27,026 nt of DNA from Vermiphilus sp. (GTDB taxonomy: Bacteria; Ratteibacteria; UBA8468; B48-G9; JAFGKM01): the NCBI GenBank assembly GCA_020722825.1, contig DYKC01000002.1, positions 1 through 27,026 of the forward strand, read 5' to 3'. Shown piece by piece: positions 1-8,914 of this stretch. The notes under the pieces were generated by a model. That model was not told the DNA's origin, ran no database searches, and saw only the letters and a list, made by a program, of their open reading frames with translations. The first letter of the stretch is position 1. The number at the start of each line of letters is the position of its first letter. The translations under genes and the position numbers were made by a program.

Positions 1-73
1 ATTGTCTTTTTTAAAAATCTTAAAATGTCACTTGACTTTTATCTGGTAAGACCTCCTGTTTTTGGGTAATTTT

Positions 74-268
74 CAGTGAACCACGTCTCGCCTATTTAAT
101 TATCATTTTTATTATACCCTTTCCACACACTTTTTTGTCAAGTCTTCCGCAATCCCTTGATACAAGCGGCTTTCAGACAGTTTGAAAGAAGTAAAACAGA
201 ATTTCTTACGAAAAAGGTGCACCATCATGGTTGCCGTCATTTTAGATTACAGGGAACGTGGTTCAGTG
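74..268. repeat. Imperfect inverted repeat bounding about 195 bp
   Basis: CAGTGAACCACGT at 74-86 is matched in inverted orientation by ACGTGGTTCAGTG at 256-268, with 12 of 13 positions pairing and a perfect 10-base core (77-86 with 256-265). Allowing one gap, similarity continues outward to GTAA at about 66. The size and arrangement resemble a MITE-like element, but no target-site duplication is evident and only one copy lies in the window. Confidence 0.35.
111..141 (-). promoter_or_regulatory. Possible leftward sigma70-type promoter
   Basis: On the minus strand a perfect -35 TTGACA (136-141) and a perfect -10 TATAAT (111-116) are separated by 19 bp, longer than the preferred 17. Transcription would leave the window to the left. 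No open reading frame follows before the edge, so the target is unknown and the long spacer makes this tentative. Confidence 0.35.
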
Positions 269-306
269 AGGATTTACGGAATTTCAGTGCGTCACAGTTC
301 TGATTC

Positions 307-334
307 TTGAAAAAATGTAGAGGTGGGGTATAAT
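307..334 (+). promoter_or_regulatory. Promoter of tRNA-Val
   Basis: TTGAAA at 307-312 and TATAAT at 329-334 are separated by 16 bp, a near-consensus sigma70 promoter. The expected start point is near 341, which gives a short 5' leader before the tRNA at 387. No clear separate promoter was found before dnaK, so some transcripts may read on into it. Confidence 0.7.
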
Positions 335-386
335 ATAACACAATTGTTTTGAGAATGCAAGAGAAAATTTCAATTTTTATTTTGAG

Positions 387-459
387 GGGCGGTTAACTCA
401 GTGGCAAGAGTGTCACCCTTACAAGGTGGAAGTCGCAGGTTCAAATCCTGCACCGCCCA
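387..459 (+). tRNA. tRNA-Val (anticodon UAC)
   Basis: The 73-base sequence folds into a full cloverleaf. The acceptor stem is GGGCGGT with ACCGCCC, the D stem is ACTC with GAGT, the anticodon stem is TCACC with GGTGG (one G-U pair) around the loop CTTACAA, and the T stem is GCAGG with CCTGC around TTCAAAT. The anticodon TAC reads GUA valine codons and probably others by wobble. The discriminator is A and the CCA end is not encoded, so a CCA-adding enzyme is needed. A near-consensus promoter lies just upstream. Confidence 0.96.
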
Positions 460-636
460 TTTCCCCAGAACTCTCTCTTGTTAGACTTTCATGTGATGGG
501 CTTATGATTTTGAAAACCGCTGAATAGTTCCTAGCGTATGGTGATGAGCATCTTAAAATCTTACAAAAAAGGTTGAAACTTTTGTTGTGGAAGGACATCT
601 AAATTTTAGTTTAATTAAAGATGGAGGGATAAAACA

Positions 637-2553
637 ATGGCAGAAAAAATTATAGGGATAGACCTTGGTACGAGTAATTCTTCAGCCGCCGTTATGGAGG
701 CCGGAAAGCCGGTTATTATTCCAAGTGCTGAAGGGACGACCATCGTGGGGGGCAAAGCGTTCCCTTCCTATGTTGCCTTTACAAAAGACGGCCAGGTTCT
801 TGTTGGAGAACCTGCTAGGCGACAGGCGGCAGTTAACCCTGAAGGTACTGTAATAGCAGCAAAACGGAAGATGGGTACTGACCACAAGTATTATATCTAC
901 GGAAAATCATACACGCCTGAACAGATTGCGGCATACATACTCCAGAAGATAAAGAAAGATGCGGAGTCTTTTTTAGGGCAGTCAATAAAGAAAGCGGTTA
1001 TCACCGTTCCCGCATATTTTAATGATAACCAGAGACAGGCGACAAAGGATGCAGGTACAATTGCCGGGCTGGAAGTTGTACGGCTCATCAATGAACCTAC
1101 TGCGGCTTCTTTTGCCTTTGGGCTGGATAAACTTGAAAAAGAGATGAAAATTCTCGTATTTGACTTCGGGGCGGGAACCCTTGACGTAACTATAATGGAT
1201 ATGATGGCTGGCGTTTTCAAGGTTCTTTCCACACATGGAGATACACAGTTAGGCGGTACGGATATGGATGAGGTTCTGATAAACTATATTGTGGGTGAAT
1301 TCAAGAAAGAATCGGGCATAGATGTCAGCAAGGACAGGATGGCAATGCAGAGAATAAGGGAGGCCGCTGAAAAAGCCAAGATAGAACTATCCTCTACATT
1401 AGAAACTGAAATAAACCTGCCTTTTATAACTGCAGACCAGTCCGGTCCAAAACATATGCAGATGAAGATAAGAAGGGCTAAACTTGAAGAGCTGGTTTCA
1501 CCCATAATTGACAGGTGTAAAGGTCCGCTCAGTAATGCCATAGATGACGCCAGGTTAAAAAAATCTGAAATCAATAAGATTATCCTTGTTGGCGGTCCTA
1601 CCAGGATGCCTGTTGTTCAGAAGTTTGTGGAAGAATTTATCGGGATTAAGCCGGAAAGAGGGGTTGACCCTATGGAATGTGTTTCAATAGGCGCTGCCAT
1701 ACAGGGGGCAATACTCAGCGGTGATATGAAGGATAAAGATATTCTTCTCCTGGATGTTACTCCTCTTTCTCTTGGCGTTGAAACGGTTGGAGGTGTCTTC
1801 ACCAAGATTATAGACAGGAATACAACGATACCGGTGAAAAGAAGCCAGATTTTCTCTACTGCGGCTGACAATCAGACATCAGTGGAAATAAATGTATTAC
1901 AAGGTGAACGTCCAATGGCAAAAGACAATCTGAGTTTGGGGAATTTTCACTTAGTGGGCATTCCTCCTGCTCCGAGGGGCATCCCTCAAATAGAGGTATC
2001 ATTTGATATTGACTCAAACGGGATTCTGCACGTTACAGCAAAAGATAAAGGTACAGGTAAAGAACAGTCTATTAAAATCACCGCTTCAAAAAAACTTTCC
2101 AAAGAAGAGATTGATAGGATGGTGAAGGAAGCGGAACGGCATGCTGAAGAGGATAAGAAACAGAGAGAAATTATAGAGGTTACCAACCAGGCAGATTCTC
2201 TCATTTACACGGTCAATAAAACACTGAGAGAGCACGGTGCCAAGATAGGCGAACCTGAAAAGAAAGAGATACAGGACAAGATAGATGCTCTTAACAAACT
2301 GATACAGTCCGAACACAAGGATGTGGAAGGTATAAAAAAGGGTATGGAAGAACTCCAGCAGGCATCTTATAAAATTGCTCAGGTTATTTACCAGCAGGCG
2401 CAACAGTCTCAGCAGGCTGGACAGCAGGGCGGTACAGAACAGCAGGCTCCACCTGAAGAAACACCTCAGAAAAAAGGGAATAGCCAGGACAGAGGCAATG
2501 TGGTTGATGCCGAGTACAAGGAAGTGGATGACCAACAGGATAATAAAAAATAA
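637..2553 (+). CDS. dnaK: Molecular chaperone DnaK (Hsp70)
   Basis: Cytosolic Hsp70 that folds and holds client proteins in an ATP-driven cycle. At 638 residues it has the full layout: the nucleotide-binding domain with GIDLGTSNS (7-15), [10 protein letters not shown] (about 121-130), the phosphate loop at 176-183 and GGPTRMP; then the substrate-binding beta domain around [11 protein letters not shown]; then a helical lid and a Gln-rich tail ending in [16 protein letters not shown] sits 9 bases before the ATG. Two oddities are visible. The phosphate loop reads DFGAGTLD where most Hsp70s have DLGGGTFD. The insert of about 23 residues found in Gram-negative DnaK is absent after [15 protein letters not shown], so this is the short form shared by Gram-positive bacteria and archaea. 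No grpE, dnaJ or hrcA and no CIRCE operator are present nearby, so it may be a solitary or second copy. Confidence 0.96.
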   Translation: MAEKIIGIDLGTSNSSAAVMEAGKPVIIPSAEGTTIVGGKAFPSYVAFTKDGQVLVGEPARRQAAVNPEGTVIAAKRKMGTDHKYYIYGKSYTPEQIAAYILQKIKKDAESFLGQSIKKAVITVPAYFNDNQRQATKDAGTIAGLEVVRLINEPTAASFAFGLDKLEKEMKILVFDFGAGTLDVTIMDMMAGVFKVLSTHGDTQLGGTDMDEVLINYIVGEFKKESGIDVSKDRMAMQRIREAAEKAKIELSSTLETEINLPFITADQSGPKHMQMKIRRAKLEELVSPIIDRCKGPLSNAIDDARLKKSEINKIILVGGPTRMPVVQKFVEEFIGIKPERGVDPMECVSIGAAIQGAILSGDMKDKDILLLDVTPLSLGVETVGGVFTKIIDRNTTIPVKRSQIFSTAADNQTSVEINVLQGERPMAKDNLSLGNFHLVGIPPAPRGIPQIEVSFDIDSNGILHVTAKDKGTGKEQSIKITASKKLSKEEIDRMVKEAERHAEEDKKQREIIEVTNQADSLIYTVNKTLREHGAKIGEPEKKEIQDKIDALNKLIQSEHKDVEGIKKGMEELQQASYKIAQVIYQQAQQSQQAGQQGGTEQQAPPEETPQKKGNSQDRGNVVDAEYKEVDDQQDNKK

Positions 2554-2574
2554 TTACATTTGCAGACTTTGGAA

Positions 2575-3375
2575 ATGAAATATCTGAGAGTTAAGATAGA
2601 CGGACTGGATCCAGCAGGAAGTTATGGTATTCTTGAAGGCGAAGTAATTCACATAGTTGACAGGTCTCCTCTGGAAGGAACTCCAGAAAAAACCGGTATA
2701 AAGGTACATATGGCAGATGTAAAAACCTTTTTGCCGCCTGTTGAATCACCCGTCATTATTGCACTGGGGCTGAATTACAAAGAGCATGCCAGGGAAAGCA
2801 GGATGGATATCCCACCTGCTCCGGTTATATTTTTAAAGGCTATTACTTCACTCACAGGACACCTGCAGAATATTATTTTGCCTGCTGAAGCGCCTGATTT
2901 TGTTGACTATGAGGCTGAACTTACCGTGGTTATAGGACAACGTGCTAAAAACATTCCAGAAGAGAAAGCGCATAACTATATTCTCGGATACACCTGCGGA
3001 AATGACGTAAGTGCAAGAGACTGCCAGTTGAAACTTGACAAGCAGTGGGCAAGGGCAAAGTCTTTTGATACTTTTGCACCAGTTGGTCCCTGTATTGTTA
3101 CAGATGTAAACCCTGATAACCTGAGAATACAGTCAAGGGTAAACGGCATTATTATGCAGGATGCAAACACTTCTGACATGGTATTCAACGTTGCGAAAAT
3201 AGTCTCATATCTTTCAAGACAGATGACTCTCTTACCAGGCACCCTTATTATGACAGGCACACCTTCCGGAGTGGGCTTTGCGAGAAAAGAGCCTGTTTTC
3301 TTGCGCGAAGGAGATACCGTTAAGATAGATATTGAAGGTATCGGAGTACTTGAAAACACCGTCTGCCGAGAGTGA
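2575..3375 (+). CDS. Fumarylacetoacetate hydrolase (FAH) family protein
   Basis: Metal-dependent enzyme of the FAH superfamily, whose members hydrolyse, decarboxylate or isomerise beta-keto acids and related compounds. The 266-residue protein has a short N-terminal domain (LxYGILEG style), LGLNYKEHARE, the metal-binding pair in DYEAEL (E113, E115), D144 in GNDVSARD, and the late TGTPSGVGF motif. The exact substrate cannot be read from the sequence, since 5-oxopent-3-ene-1,2,5-tricarboxylate decarboxylase, acylpyruvase and oxaloacetate tautomerase members look alike. The ATG at 2575 matches usual family N-termini; a TTG at 2560 is an alternative, and neither has a good Shine-Dalgarno. It follows dnaK by only 21 bp and may be co-transcribed. 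Its end faces the V-ATPase D gene across 10 bp. Confidence 0.88.
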   Translation: MKYLRVKIDGLDPAGSYGILEGEVIHIVDRSPLEGTPEKTGIKVHMADVKTFLPPVESPVIIALGLNYKEHARESRMDIPPAPVIFLKAITSLTGHLQNIILPAEAPDFVDYEAELTVVIGQRAKNIPEEKAHNYILGYTCGNDVSARDCQLKLDKQWARAKSFDTFAPVGPCIVTDVNPDNLRIQSRVNGIIMQDANTSDMVFNVAKIVSYLSRQMTLLPGTLIMTGTPSGVGFARKEPVFLREGDTVKIDIEGIGVLENTVCRE

Positions 3376-3385
3376 CCCTCCTATA

Positions 3386-3997
3386 TTACTGTCTCGTCAA
3401 TTGAATATGTTTGAGCGTAACAAGAGAACTACGTTCAGTTTCGTTGAGTTTAAAGGTGATGAATTTAATGGTTTCGTCCAGATTTGGTATAAGAATATAC
3501 TCAAGAGCGTTTACCCTTCTTCGCGTTCTTTCAATCTCAGAGGCAAAACCTGTCAGTTTATTCTCCAGGAATGAAAGTTTTATCAGGTGTTTCAGAATTT
3601 TTTTACCTTTCTGGATAAGGTAGTAGTGATAGGGAGTTAATGTATGGTCTGGAGGGAATTTTTCAGGTGTTGTTTGTAAATGAGTTTCAGATACAGGGAT
3701 ATTAAATATGGTTTTTCTTTCAACCAAAAATGTTGTTTTAAAAAATTCTGTTTCAATCAGTCCCTTCCATGTTTTTTCGTCCAGTATGCCTTTAAACCTT
3801 AAGACCTCAAGATAAAACCCTTCCAGTTCTTTTTCAATTAATTTCCTGTTTTTTTTAACATCATCTACAAGTTTTCTAAACTCCATGAGTAACTGCTCTT
3901 CCTTGTCCTTGAGAAGTTTATGTCCCCTTCTGGCAAGTCTGATGCGCTTTCTGAGTTTAAGCAATTCCATCCTTGTCGGATTAACTTTGAGTTTCAT
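3386..3997 (-). CDS. ntpD: V/A-type ATP synthase subunit D
   Basis: Central-stalk (rotor shaft) subunit of a V/A-type ATPase, equivalent in role to F-type gamma. The 203-residue protein begins [19 protein letters not shown], the hallmark of subunit D, and is strongly helical with long heptad-like stretches at both ends, as expected for a coiled-coil shaft. GGAA lies about 5 bases before the ATG. Its start overlaps the end of subunit B by 17 bp, so the two are almost surely translated as a coupled pair. B followed by D is the usual gene order. No other ATPase subunit is found downstream, because the convergent FAH-family gene ends 10 bp away. Confidence 0.93.
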   Translation of the reverse strand: MKLKVNPTRMELLKLRKRIRLARRGHKLLKDKEEQLLMEFRKLVDDVKKNRKLIEKELEGFYLEVLRFKGILDEKTWKGLIETEFFKTTFLVERKTIFNIPVSETHLQTTPEKFPPDHTLTPYHYYLIQKGKKILKHLIKLSFLENKLTGFASEIERTRRRVNALEYILIPNLDETIKFITFKLNETERSSLVTLKHIQLTRQ

Positions 3998-5390
3998 TCT
4001 GTTTCCAGTATTTGTCCATAATTTCCGGAGGTATACGCTTTATCTCTTCCCTGGGGAGGGTTTTGAGCAGATTCCATGCTATGTCAAGCGTATGTTGAAT
4101 CGTCCTTTCTTCGTCAGGTTTCTGGGAGATAAATTCTTTTTCCATCTGTCTTGAAAATTTCAGGTGGGCTATGTCCGTTTCAGTAAGGGATGCTTCTCCA
4201 AGAACCAATGAAAGTTCTTCTGCCTCTTTTCCTCTGGCATAGGAAGCAAATAACTGACTTGCAATAGATGGGTGGTCCTCTCTTGTGGAATTTTTTCCTA
4301 TACCCTTATCCCTCAGCCTTGAAAGAGATGTCAGTATGTCAATAGGGGGATATATTCCTTTCAGATGTAGTTGTCTTGAAAATATTATCTGTCCTTCGGT
4401 TATATATCCGGTAAGGTCCGGAATCGGGTGAGTTTTGTCGTCTTCAGGCATGGTCAGAATTGGAATCTGAGTGACAGAACCCTTACGCCCTTTTATCCTT
4501 CCTGCGCGTTCATAGATTGTTGAAAGGTCCGTGTACAGATAAGATGGGTAACCACGTCTTCCAGGGATTTCATTTCGTGCTGCCGAAATCTCTCTGAGGG
4601 CTTCTGCATAATTTGTCATATCGGTAAGAATTATTACCACATGCATCCCCAGTTCAAAGGCAAGATATTCTGCCGCGGTGAGGGCAATTCTCGGCGTGGC
4701 TATTCTTTCTATAGCAGGTTCATCTGCAAGATTTATGAAGATAACGCTTCTTTCTAATGCACCTGCATCTCGGAATTCTCTCTGGAAAAACTCTGCTTCT
4801 TCAAAGGTAATACCCATTGCGGCAAAGACAACCGCAAACTTCACATCATCACTTTCTGATATTATTTTCGCCTGTTTTACTATCTGGGTAGCGAGCAGAT
4901 TGTGGGGTAACCCTGCTCCAGAGAATATCGGAAGTTTCTGTCCCCGCACAAGGCTGTTTAAACCGTCTATGGCGGAGATGCCTGTTTGTATAAATTCAGA
5001 GGGGTAATCCCTCCTTGTCGGGTTAATGGGAAAACCGTTGATATTCAGGTATTTCTGCGGGATTATCTCTGGTCCTTTGTCACGTATTTTCCCCATACCC
5101 GTAAATATCCTGCTGAGAATACGGGGGGAGACTCCAAATTCTATGTTTTTACCTGTAAATCTTGTTTTTGTTCCAGAAATGTTCAAGCCTGATGTCCCTT
5201 CAAATACCTGTATAAGCGCATTATCATGGTAAATCTCAAGTATTCTGCCCAGACGTTTTTCTCCGTTTTCCTGTAGAATTTCCACAAGTTCTCCGTACCC
5301 CGCCCCTTCAACTCCCTCAATGAGCATCAAAGGTCCTGAGATGTTTTTTATACTTTCATATTCTTTCAGTCTGTTCAATAAATTTTCCAT
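3981..5390 (-). CDS. ntpB: V/A-type ATP synthase subunit B
   Basis: Non-catalytic nucleotide-binding subunit of the V1/A1 head. Length (469 residues) is normal for the family. It shows the N-terminal beta barrel ([18 protein letters not shown]), the region [23 protein letters not shown], and SGAGLPHN in place of the catalytic P-loop GAFGxGKT, which marks it as B rather than [17 protein letters not shown] and [22 protein letters not shown] follow, and are typical. It is the first gene of a leftward pair with subunit D. The A, C, E, F, I and K subunits that normally precede it are not in the window; the next gene upstream is a divergent ABC exporter. The ATG lies about 10 bases from the predicted transcript start with no Shine-Dalgarno, so it may be nearly leaderless. 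Confidence 0.95.
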   Translation of the reverse strand: MENLLNRLKEYESIKNISGPLMLIEGVEGAGYGELVEILQENGEKRLGRILEIYHDNALIQVFEGTSGLNISGTKTRFTGKNIEFGVSPRILSRIFTGMGKIRDKGPEIIPQKYLNINGFPINPTRRDYPSEFIQTGISAIDGLNSLVRGQKLPIFSGAGLPHNLLATQIVKQAKIISESDDVKFAVVFAAMGITFEEAEFFQREFRDAGALERSVIFINLADEPAIERIATPRIALTAAEYLAFELGMHVVIILTDMTNYAEALREISAARNEIPGRRGYPSYLYTDLSTIYERAGRIKGRKGSVTQIPILTMPEDDKTHPIPDLTGYITEGQIIFSRQLHLKGIYPPIDILTSLSRLRDKGIGKNSTREDHPSIASQLFASYARGKEAEELSLVLGEASLTETDIAHLKFSRQMEKEFISQKPDEERTIQHTLDIAWNLLKTLPREEIKRIPPEIMDKYWKQNETQS

Positions 5391-5407
5391 AGTTTGTCTA
5401 TTCTACA

Positions 5408-5436
5408 ATTATATCCGAACTTTTTCAAATTTCCAG
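5408..5436 (-). promoter_or_regulatory. Probable promoter of the V-ATPase B-D pair
   Basis: On the minus strand there is a perfect TATAAT at 5408-5413. The hexamer 17 bp upstream (CTGGAA, 5431-5436) is a weak match to TTGACA. The start point would be near 5401, only about 10 bases before the subunit B ATG. It supports independent transcription of B-D, separate from any other ATPase operon. Confidence 0.45.
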
Positions 5437-5451
5437 GGAGAATTGCAGAGG

Positions 5452-7710
5452 GTGTTGACAAAAAATGAAAGGAGTGTAAATTTAAGGAGTTGTATCGTCA
5501 GTTTTCAGGATAAAAAGATGGAAATACCGGTAACCGTAATATCTCGTCTTGAAGAGTTGAAAATCCCTTTGGACGAGGTTAAACTTGCTGCATTTGCTGA
5601 CCTTGATATACAGGGAAATCTGACAGGTTTCTGGGTTCTTGCCTCAAAGGATAAACTTGTTTCAATTCCGGAGAAGGGCAGTGGTGAGGTTACTGTCCTG
5701 GATATGGAAAAGATTGAATCCGTCAGGGTGTATTGTACTGTCGGTAGTGCTTTTTTCCAGGCTAAAGTTGAAGGCGTGTTTGTAGATGTAGCAAGGTTTA
5801 CCAATGTCTTAAGGTACCGTTTTGAACGAATGACCGGTCAGGTAGAAAACCTTCGTCAGGGCAGGCCTGTAGATAACAAGGTTTTGCAGGAGTCCCATCC
5901 GCTTTTATGTAAGGTTTGCGGCATGCCTCTGCGTTCTGAAGGTTCTTCCTGTCCAAGGTGCCAAAAAGAGGGTGCTATTATAATACGGATTTTTTCTTTA
6001 ATAGCACCATATATGCACTGGATGGTATCTATTTTTTTCATCACGGCAGTTGCGGTGGCTCTGAATCTTGTTCCTCCACAACTGGTCAGGATTCTTGTTG
6101 ATGATGTTTTAACCACCAGACAGCATGAAGAGTGGCTCAAGTGGCTGGTTTTTGCACTTATAGCGACTGAACTGGTCAGGGCCCAGTTGAATATGGTCAT
6201 AGGTACGCTTTCAACATCTGTTGGAACCCTGATAACCTATACACTCAGAAACCATATGTTTAAAAAACTTCAGGAGTTGTCCATAGACTATTACGACAAA
6301 AATTCTGTTGGTATGCTGATGACAAGATTTTCTTCAGATGTTGAAATGCTACATGGTTTTGTTTCACAAATTGGACAGGGTTTTTTTATCAACATACTGT
6401 TATTTGCAGGAATAGGTGCTATGCTTTTTACAATCAATGCCATACTTGCATTGTATGTATTGGTACCGATACCATTTGTGATATTTGGAACCTGGTTTTT
6501 CTGGCACAGGATTTATCCCCGGTACTACAGATTATGGGACAGCCAGACAAAGATGTCCAGTTTTCTCAACAGCATCCTTTCCGGGATACGTCTGGTACGT
6601 ACTTTTGCCCAGGAAAACCGAGAGATTAAGAGGTTTGAGAAACGTTCTGTAGATGTAAAGGATGCAAATAGAGGGGTCAATCTCAGCGTGTCGGTATTCA
6701 ATCCGATGATGGCTTTTCTGTTCAGTCTGGGAGGATTGATTGTATGGTATGCCGGGGGTAAGCGGGTTCTTGCAGACCTTTTAACGCTGGGTCAGTTAAT
6801 GGCTTTTTTAAGTTACTTAGGGATGTTTTATGCACCGCTTTCAAGTATAAGTTTGCTTTCAAACTGGTTCAGCGGGTTTACCACTGCCGCGCACCGCATA
6901 TTTGAGATTCTGGATACCGAGCCTACCTTAAAACCCCCCGCAAAGCCAGTGCACCTTGAAAAAATTTCAGGAAATATTGAGTTTAAGAATGTGACCTTCG
7001 GATACGAGCCTTATTTTCCTGTGCTGAAAAATGTAAGCTTTAAGATTGAGGCAGGTACAATGGTTGGCATAGTTGGAAAAAGCGGAAGCGGAAAAACCAC
7101 CATTATAAATCTTATATGCAGGTTTTACGATCCCCAGCAAGGGACTATTACGCTTGATGGTTATAATCTACGCGATATTGCAAGTGAAGACATACATCGT
7201 AATATCGGACTTGTTTTACAGGAACCATTTCTTTTCCGGGGGACAATAGCCGAAAATATATCCTACGGAAATCCATCTGCAACCTATAAGGAGATAATAA
7301 TGGCTGCAAAGGCGGCCAATGCCCATGATTTCATAATGCAGATGTCCACAGGATACGACTTCCTTCTCGGGGAGAGAGGTGCAGGACTTTCCGGTGGGGA
7401 AAAGCAGAGGATAGGTATAGCCAGAGCGCTTTTATGCAATCCGTCGGTTTTGATACTGGATGAGGCAACATCATCTGTGGATACGGAATCTGAAATGAAG
7501 ATACAGGAGGCTCTTGCATTATTGTCAAAAGGAAGGACTACAATTGCCATTGCACACAGGCTTTCCACTCTACGTGGAGCAGATATTATCTATGTGGTTG
7601 ATGAAGGACGCATTATAGAATCAGGCAGTCATAGTGAACTGATGAATAAGAAAGGCTTATATTATAAACTTGTAGAGATACAGACAAAACTTACCTCTAT
7701 AGATGAATAG
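5452..7710 (+). CDS. ABC exporter with soluble N-terminal domain and zinc ribbon
   Basis: Fused-type ABC transporter (membrane plus ATPase in one chain), expected to work as a dimer. Numbering is from the GTG at 5452. Residues 1-150 form a soluble domain of no assigned function. A zinc ribbon follows with C153, C156, C167 and C170, then a six-helix transmembrane domain (about 181-500), then the ATPase with Walker A GKSGSGKTT (542-550), a Q-loop in LQEPFLF, signature LSGGE (646-650), Walker B ending D670 E671, and H702. The next gene encodes a DUF1854 protein. I recall this ABC/DUF1854 pair being named cyanophycin-metabolism-associated in some genomes, but no cyanophycin gene is present here, so the substrate is unknown. 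The start is uncertain: ATG 5518 (AGGA 7 bases before) and TTG 5443 are alternatives. Upstream codons overlap the divergent subunit B gene. Confidence 0.9.
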   Translation: MLTKNERSVNLRSCIVSFQDKKMEIPVTVISRLEELKIPLDEVKLAAFADLDIQGNLTGFWVLASKDKLVSIPEKGSGEVTVLDMEKIESVRVYCTVGSAFFQAKVEGVFVDVARFTNVLRYRFERMTGQVENLRQGRPVDNKVLQESHPLLCKVCGMPLRSEGSSCPRCQKEGAIIIRIFSLIAPYMHWMVSIFFITAVAVALNLVPPQLVRILVDDVLTTRQHEEWLKWLVFALIATELVRAQLNMVIGTLSTSVGTLITYTLRNHMFKKLQELSIDYYDKNSVGMLMTRFSSDVEMLHGFVSQIGQGFFINILLFAGIGAMLFTINAILALYVLVPIPFVIFGTWFFWHRIYPRYYRLWDSQTKMSSFLNSILSGIRLVRTFAQENREIKRFEKRSVDVKDANRGVNLSVSVFNPMMAFLFSLGGLIVWYAGGKRVLADLLTLGQLMAFLSYLGMFYAPLSSISLLSNWFSGFTTAAHRIFEILDTEPTLKPPAKPVHLEKISGNIEFKNVTFGYEPYFPVLKNVSFKIEAGTMVGIVGKSGSGKTTIINLICRFYDPQQGTITLDGYNLRDIASEDIHRNIGLVLQEPFLFRGTIAENISYGNPSATYKEIIMAAKAANAHDFIMQMSTGYDFLLGERGAGLSGGEKQRIGIARALLCNPSVLILDEATSSVDTESEMKIQEALALLSKGRTTIAIAHRLSTLRGADIIYVVDEGRIIESGSHSELMNKKGLYYKLVEIQTKLTSIDE

Positions 7711-7739
7711 GATTTATGAAAATATGAGGGAGAAACTAA

Positions 7740-8270
7740 ATGGAAAAAAATGCTCTGGAGCAGATAGAAGTACGTTTTTTAAAGCCTGAAGAGGTAAAAA
7801 TTTTCAGGGGTACTTTTAAGATGATGCATTTAATGGATTCGGACGGGACAATCTACAGAGGAGTTTATGCCATCAGTGCCTTTCCAGTTGCATGCCCCGA
7901 TAAATATATCTTTTTGTTCTATTACGATGAGTATGACAGAAGCAGGGAGATAGGAGTTATAGAGGATATTGGAATTTTTCCTGAAGATGTCCGCGAGATT
8001 ATCCATGAGGTAATGAAAAAACATTATTTTGCATATATAATCCATGAAATTTACAGTATAAAACTGGAGTTTGGCACCCTTCATTTTGAGGTTGAAACAG
8101 ACAAGGGGCCCAAAAATTTCAGTATGAGATGGGCATCCCACAGAACTCTTGATTTCGGCAGAACAGGAAAGATTTTGCTGGACGTTTTTGATGACCGTTA
8201 TATAGTACCTGATATTGAAAGGCTGACTCGTGCCGAAAAAGATTTATTTACCCGCTATGTCTACTGGTAA
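7740..8270 (+). CDS. DUF1854 family protein, partner of the ABC exporter
   Basis: A 176-residue soluble protein without signal peptide or membrane helices. It matches the DUF1854 pattern as I know it: a first half with DGTIYRGVYAISAFPVACPD, an acidic IGVIEDIGIFPEDVREII stretch, and a second half with LHFEVETDKGPKNFSMRW followed by ILLDVFDDRYIVPDIERLT. It begins 29 bp after the ABC gene with GAGGGAG 6 bases before its ATG, so the two are very likely one operon. Family members are typically found beside such an exporter, which suggests that it binds or regulates it. Its biochemical role is not established and I do not infer one. Confidence 0.85.
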   Translation: MEKNALEQIEVRFLKPEEVKIFRGTFKMMHLMDSDGTIYRGVYAISAFPVACPDKYIFLFYYDEYDRSREIGVIEDIGIFPEDVREIIHEVMKKHYFAYIIHEIYSIKLEFGTLHFEVETDKGPKNFSMRWASHRTLDFGRTGKILLDVFDDRYIVPDIERLTRAEKDLFTRYVYW

Positions 8271-8306
8271 TTCAGGTTCAGTTCCATCCAGATAACGTAT
8301 GAAAAT

Positions 8307-8335
8307 TTGATGTGCACCAGAATCTGTGGTACCAT
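8307..8335 (+). promoter_or_regulatory. Possible promoter of the aconitase-subunit/IDH operon
   Basis: TTGATG at 8307-8312 and TACCAT at 8330-8335 are 17 bp apart, and TGG directly before the -10 gives an extended -10 element. The start point would be near 8342, leaving a leader of about 73 bases before the first gene at 8415. No riboswitch-like fold was recognised in the leader. Confidence 0.4.
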
Positions 8336-8414
8336 TTAAAATTTGGGAAAATATTAAAGAGAAAAACAAGGTTTTTCCGATGCAATAAAAGCGATCCGTG
8401 ACAAGGAATTTAAA

Positions 8415-8912
8415 ATGGTTTTAAAGGGCAAGGCACATAAATTTGGTGACGACATAAATACCGATTACATTATATCAGGGAAGTATAAGTTTAAAACCCT
8501 GGATATGAAAGAACTGGCAACGCATTTGATGGAGGATATAGAGCCTGACTTTTACAGCAAGATAAAAAAGGGAGATTTCATAGTCGGTGGTAAGAACTTT
8601 GGCTGCGGGTCAAGCAGGGAACAGGCTCCTCTGGTCATAAAAAATGCAGGAATATCCGCAGTTATAGCGAAAAGTTTTGCAAGAATTTTTTTCAGAAACG
8701 CCATTAACATTGGACTGATTCTCGTAGAGGCGGATACCGATACGATTGACAGCGGGAATGAATTGGAGGTTGCTGTTGAGAAAGGTGAGATAAGAAATCT
8801 TACAAAAAAAGGAGTAATAAAGTCATCAGTTCTGCCGGATTTTATGCTTAAGATAATAAAAGCAGGGGGGGTTGTAAACTACATAAAAAAGAACAAGGGG
8901 TTTAAATTGTAA
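8415..8912 (+). CDS. leuD: Aconitase-superfamily small (swivel) subunit, LeuD-like
   Basis: Small subunit of a two-protein hydro-lyase of the isopropylmalate isomerase/homoaconitase/aconitase group. The 165 residues carry [18 protein letters not shown] near the start and [12 protein letters not shown] (61-72), which contributes active-site residues. The large iron-sulfur subunit (LeuC-like) is not in the window. Substrate is set by the loop after IIS; here it reads GKYKFKT, one residue longer than the YLRx-type loops of known LeuD and homoaconitase subunits. The next gene, 2 bp away, looks like an isocitrate dehydrogenase, so a split aconitase (citrate to isocitrate) is at least as likely as leucine synthesis. 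The symbol reflects family, not proven role. AAGGAA precedes the ATG. Confidence 0.85.
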   Translation: MVLKGKAHKFGDDINTDYIISGKYKFKTLDMKELATHLMEDIEPDFYSKIKKGDFIVGGKNFGCGSSREQAPLVIKNAGISAVIAKSFARIFFRNAINIGLILVEADTDTIDSGNELEVAVEKGEIRNLTKKGVIKSSVLPDFMLKIIKAGGVVNYIKKNKGFKL

Positions 8913-8914
8913 AA

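Larger units (their letters stand above)
1..306. other. Non-coding left flank
   Basis: No convincing protein-coding gene is visible here in any frame. The stretch holds an imperfect inverted repeat, a possible leftward promoter, and an AGGAGG on the minus strand (51-56) with no usable start codon at a normal distance after it. The sequence TTCAGTG occurs three times (72-78, 262-268, 283-289). The region could be the edge of a mobile element or a decayed spacer; the sequence does not decide. Confidence 0.5.

Noticed and set aside
30..56. Leftward gene start signalled by AGGAGG on the minus strand
   Set aside because: No ATG, GTG or TTG occurs at a workable distance; the one GTG nearby meets a stop after two codons.
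573..615. Separate dnaK promoter (TTGAAA at 573, TTTAAT at 610) or heat-shock CIRCE element
   Set aside because: Spacings are far from 17 bp, and no TTAGCACTC-type inverted repeat is present.
682..2535. Long open frames on the minus strand across dnaK
   Set aside because: They are shadows of the dnaK codons: no ribosome sites, no family resemblance, and dnaK itself is unmistakable.
5320..5451. Longer N-terminus for the ABC exporter from ATG 5320
   Set aside because: It would overlap the start of the divergent V-ATPase B gene and its promoter, and the added residues are not like related proteins.
8370..8414. In-frame codons before the LeuD-like ATG read [15 protein letters not shown], as if a coding tail preceded it
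   Set aside because: A stop codon lies just upstream, no ATG/GTG/TTG is in frame between, and AAGGAA points to the ATG at 8415. Most likely chance.
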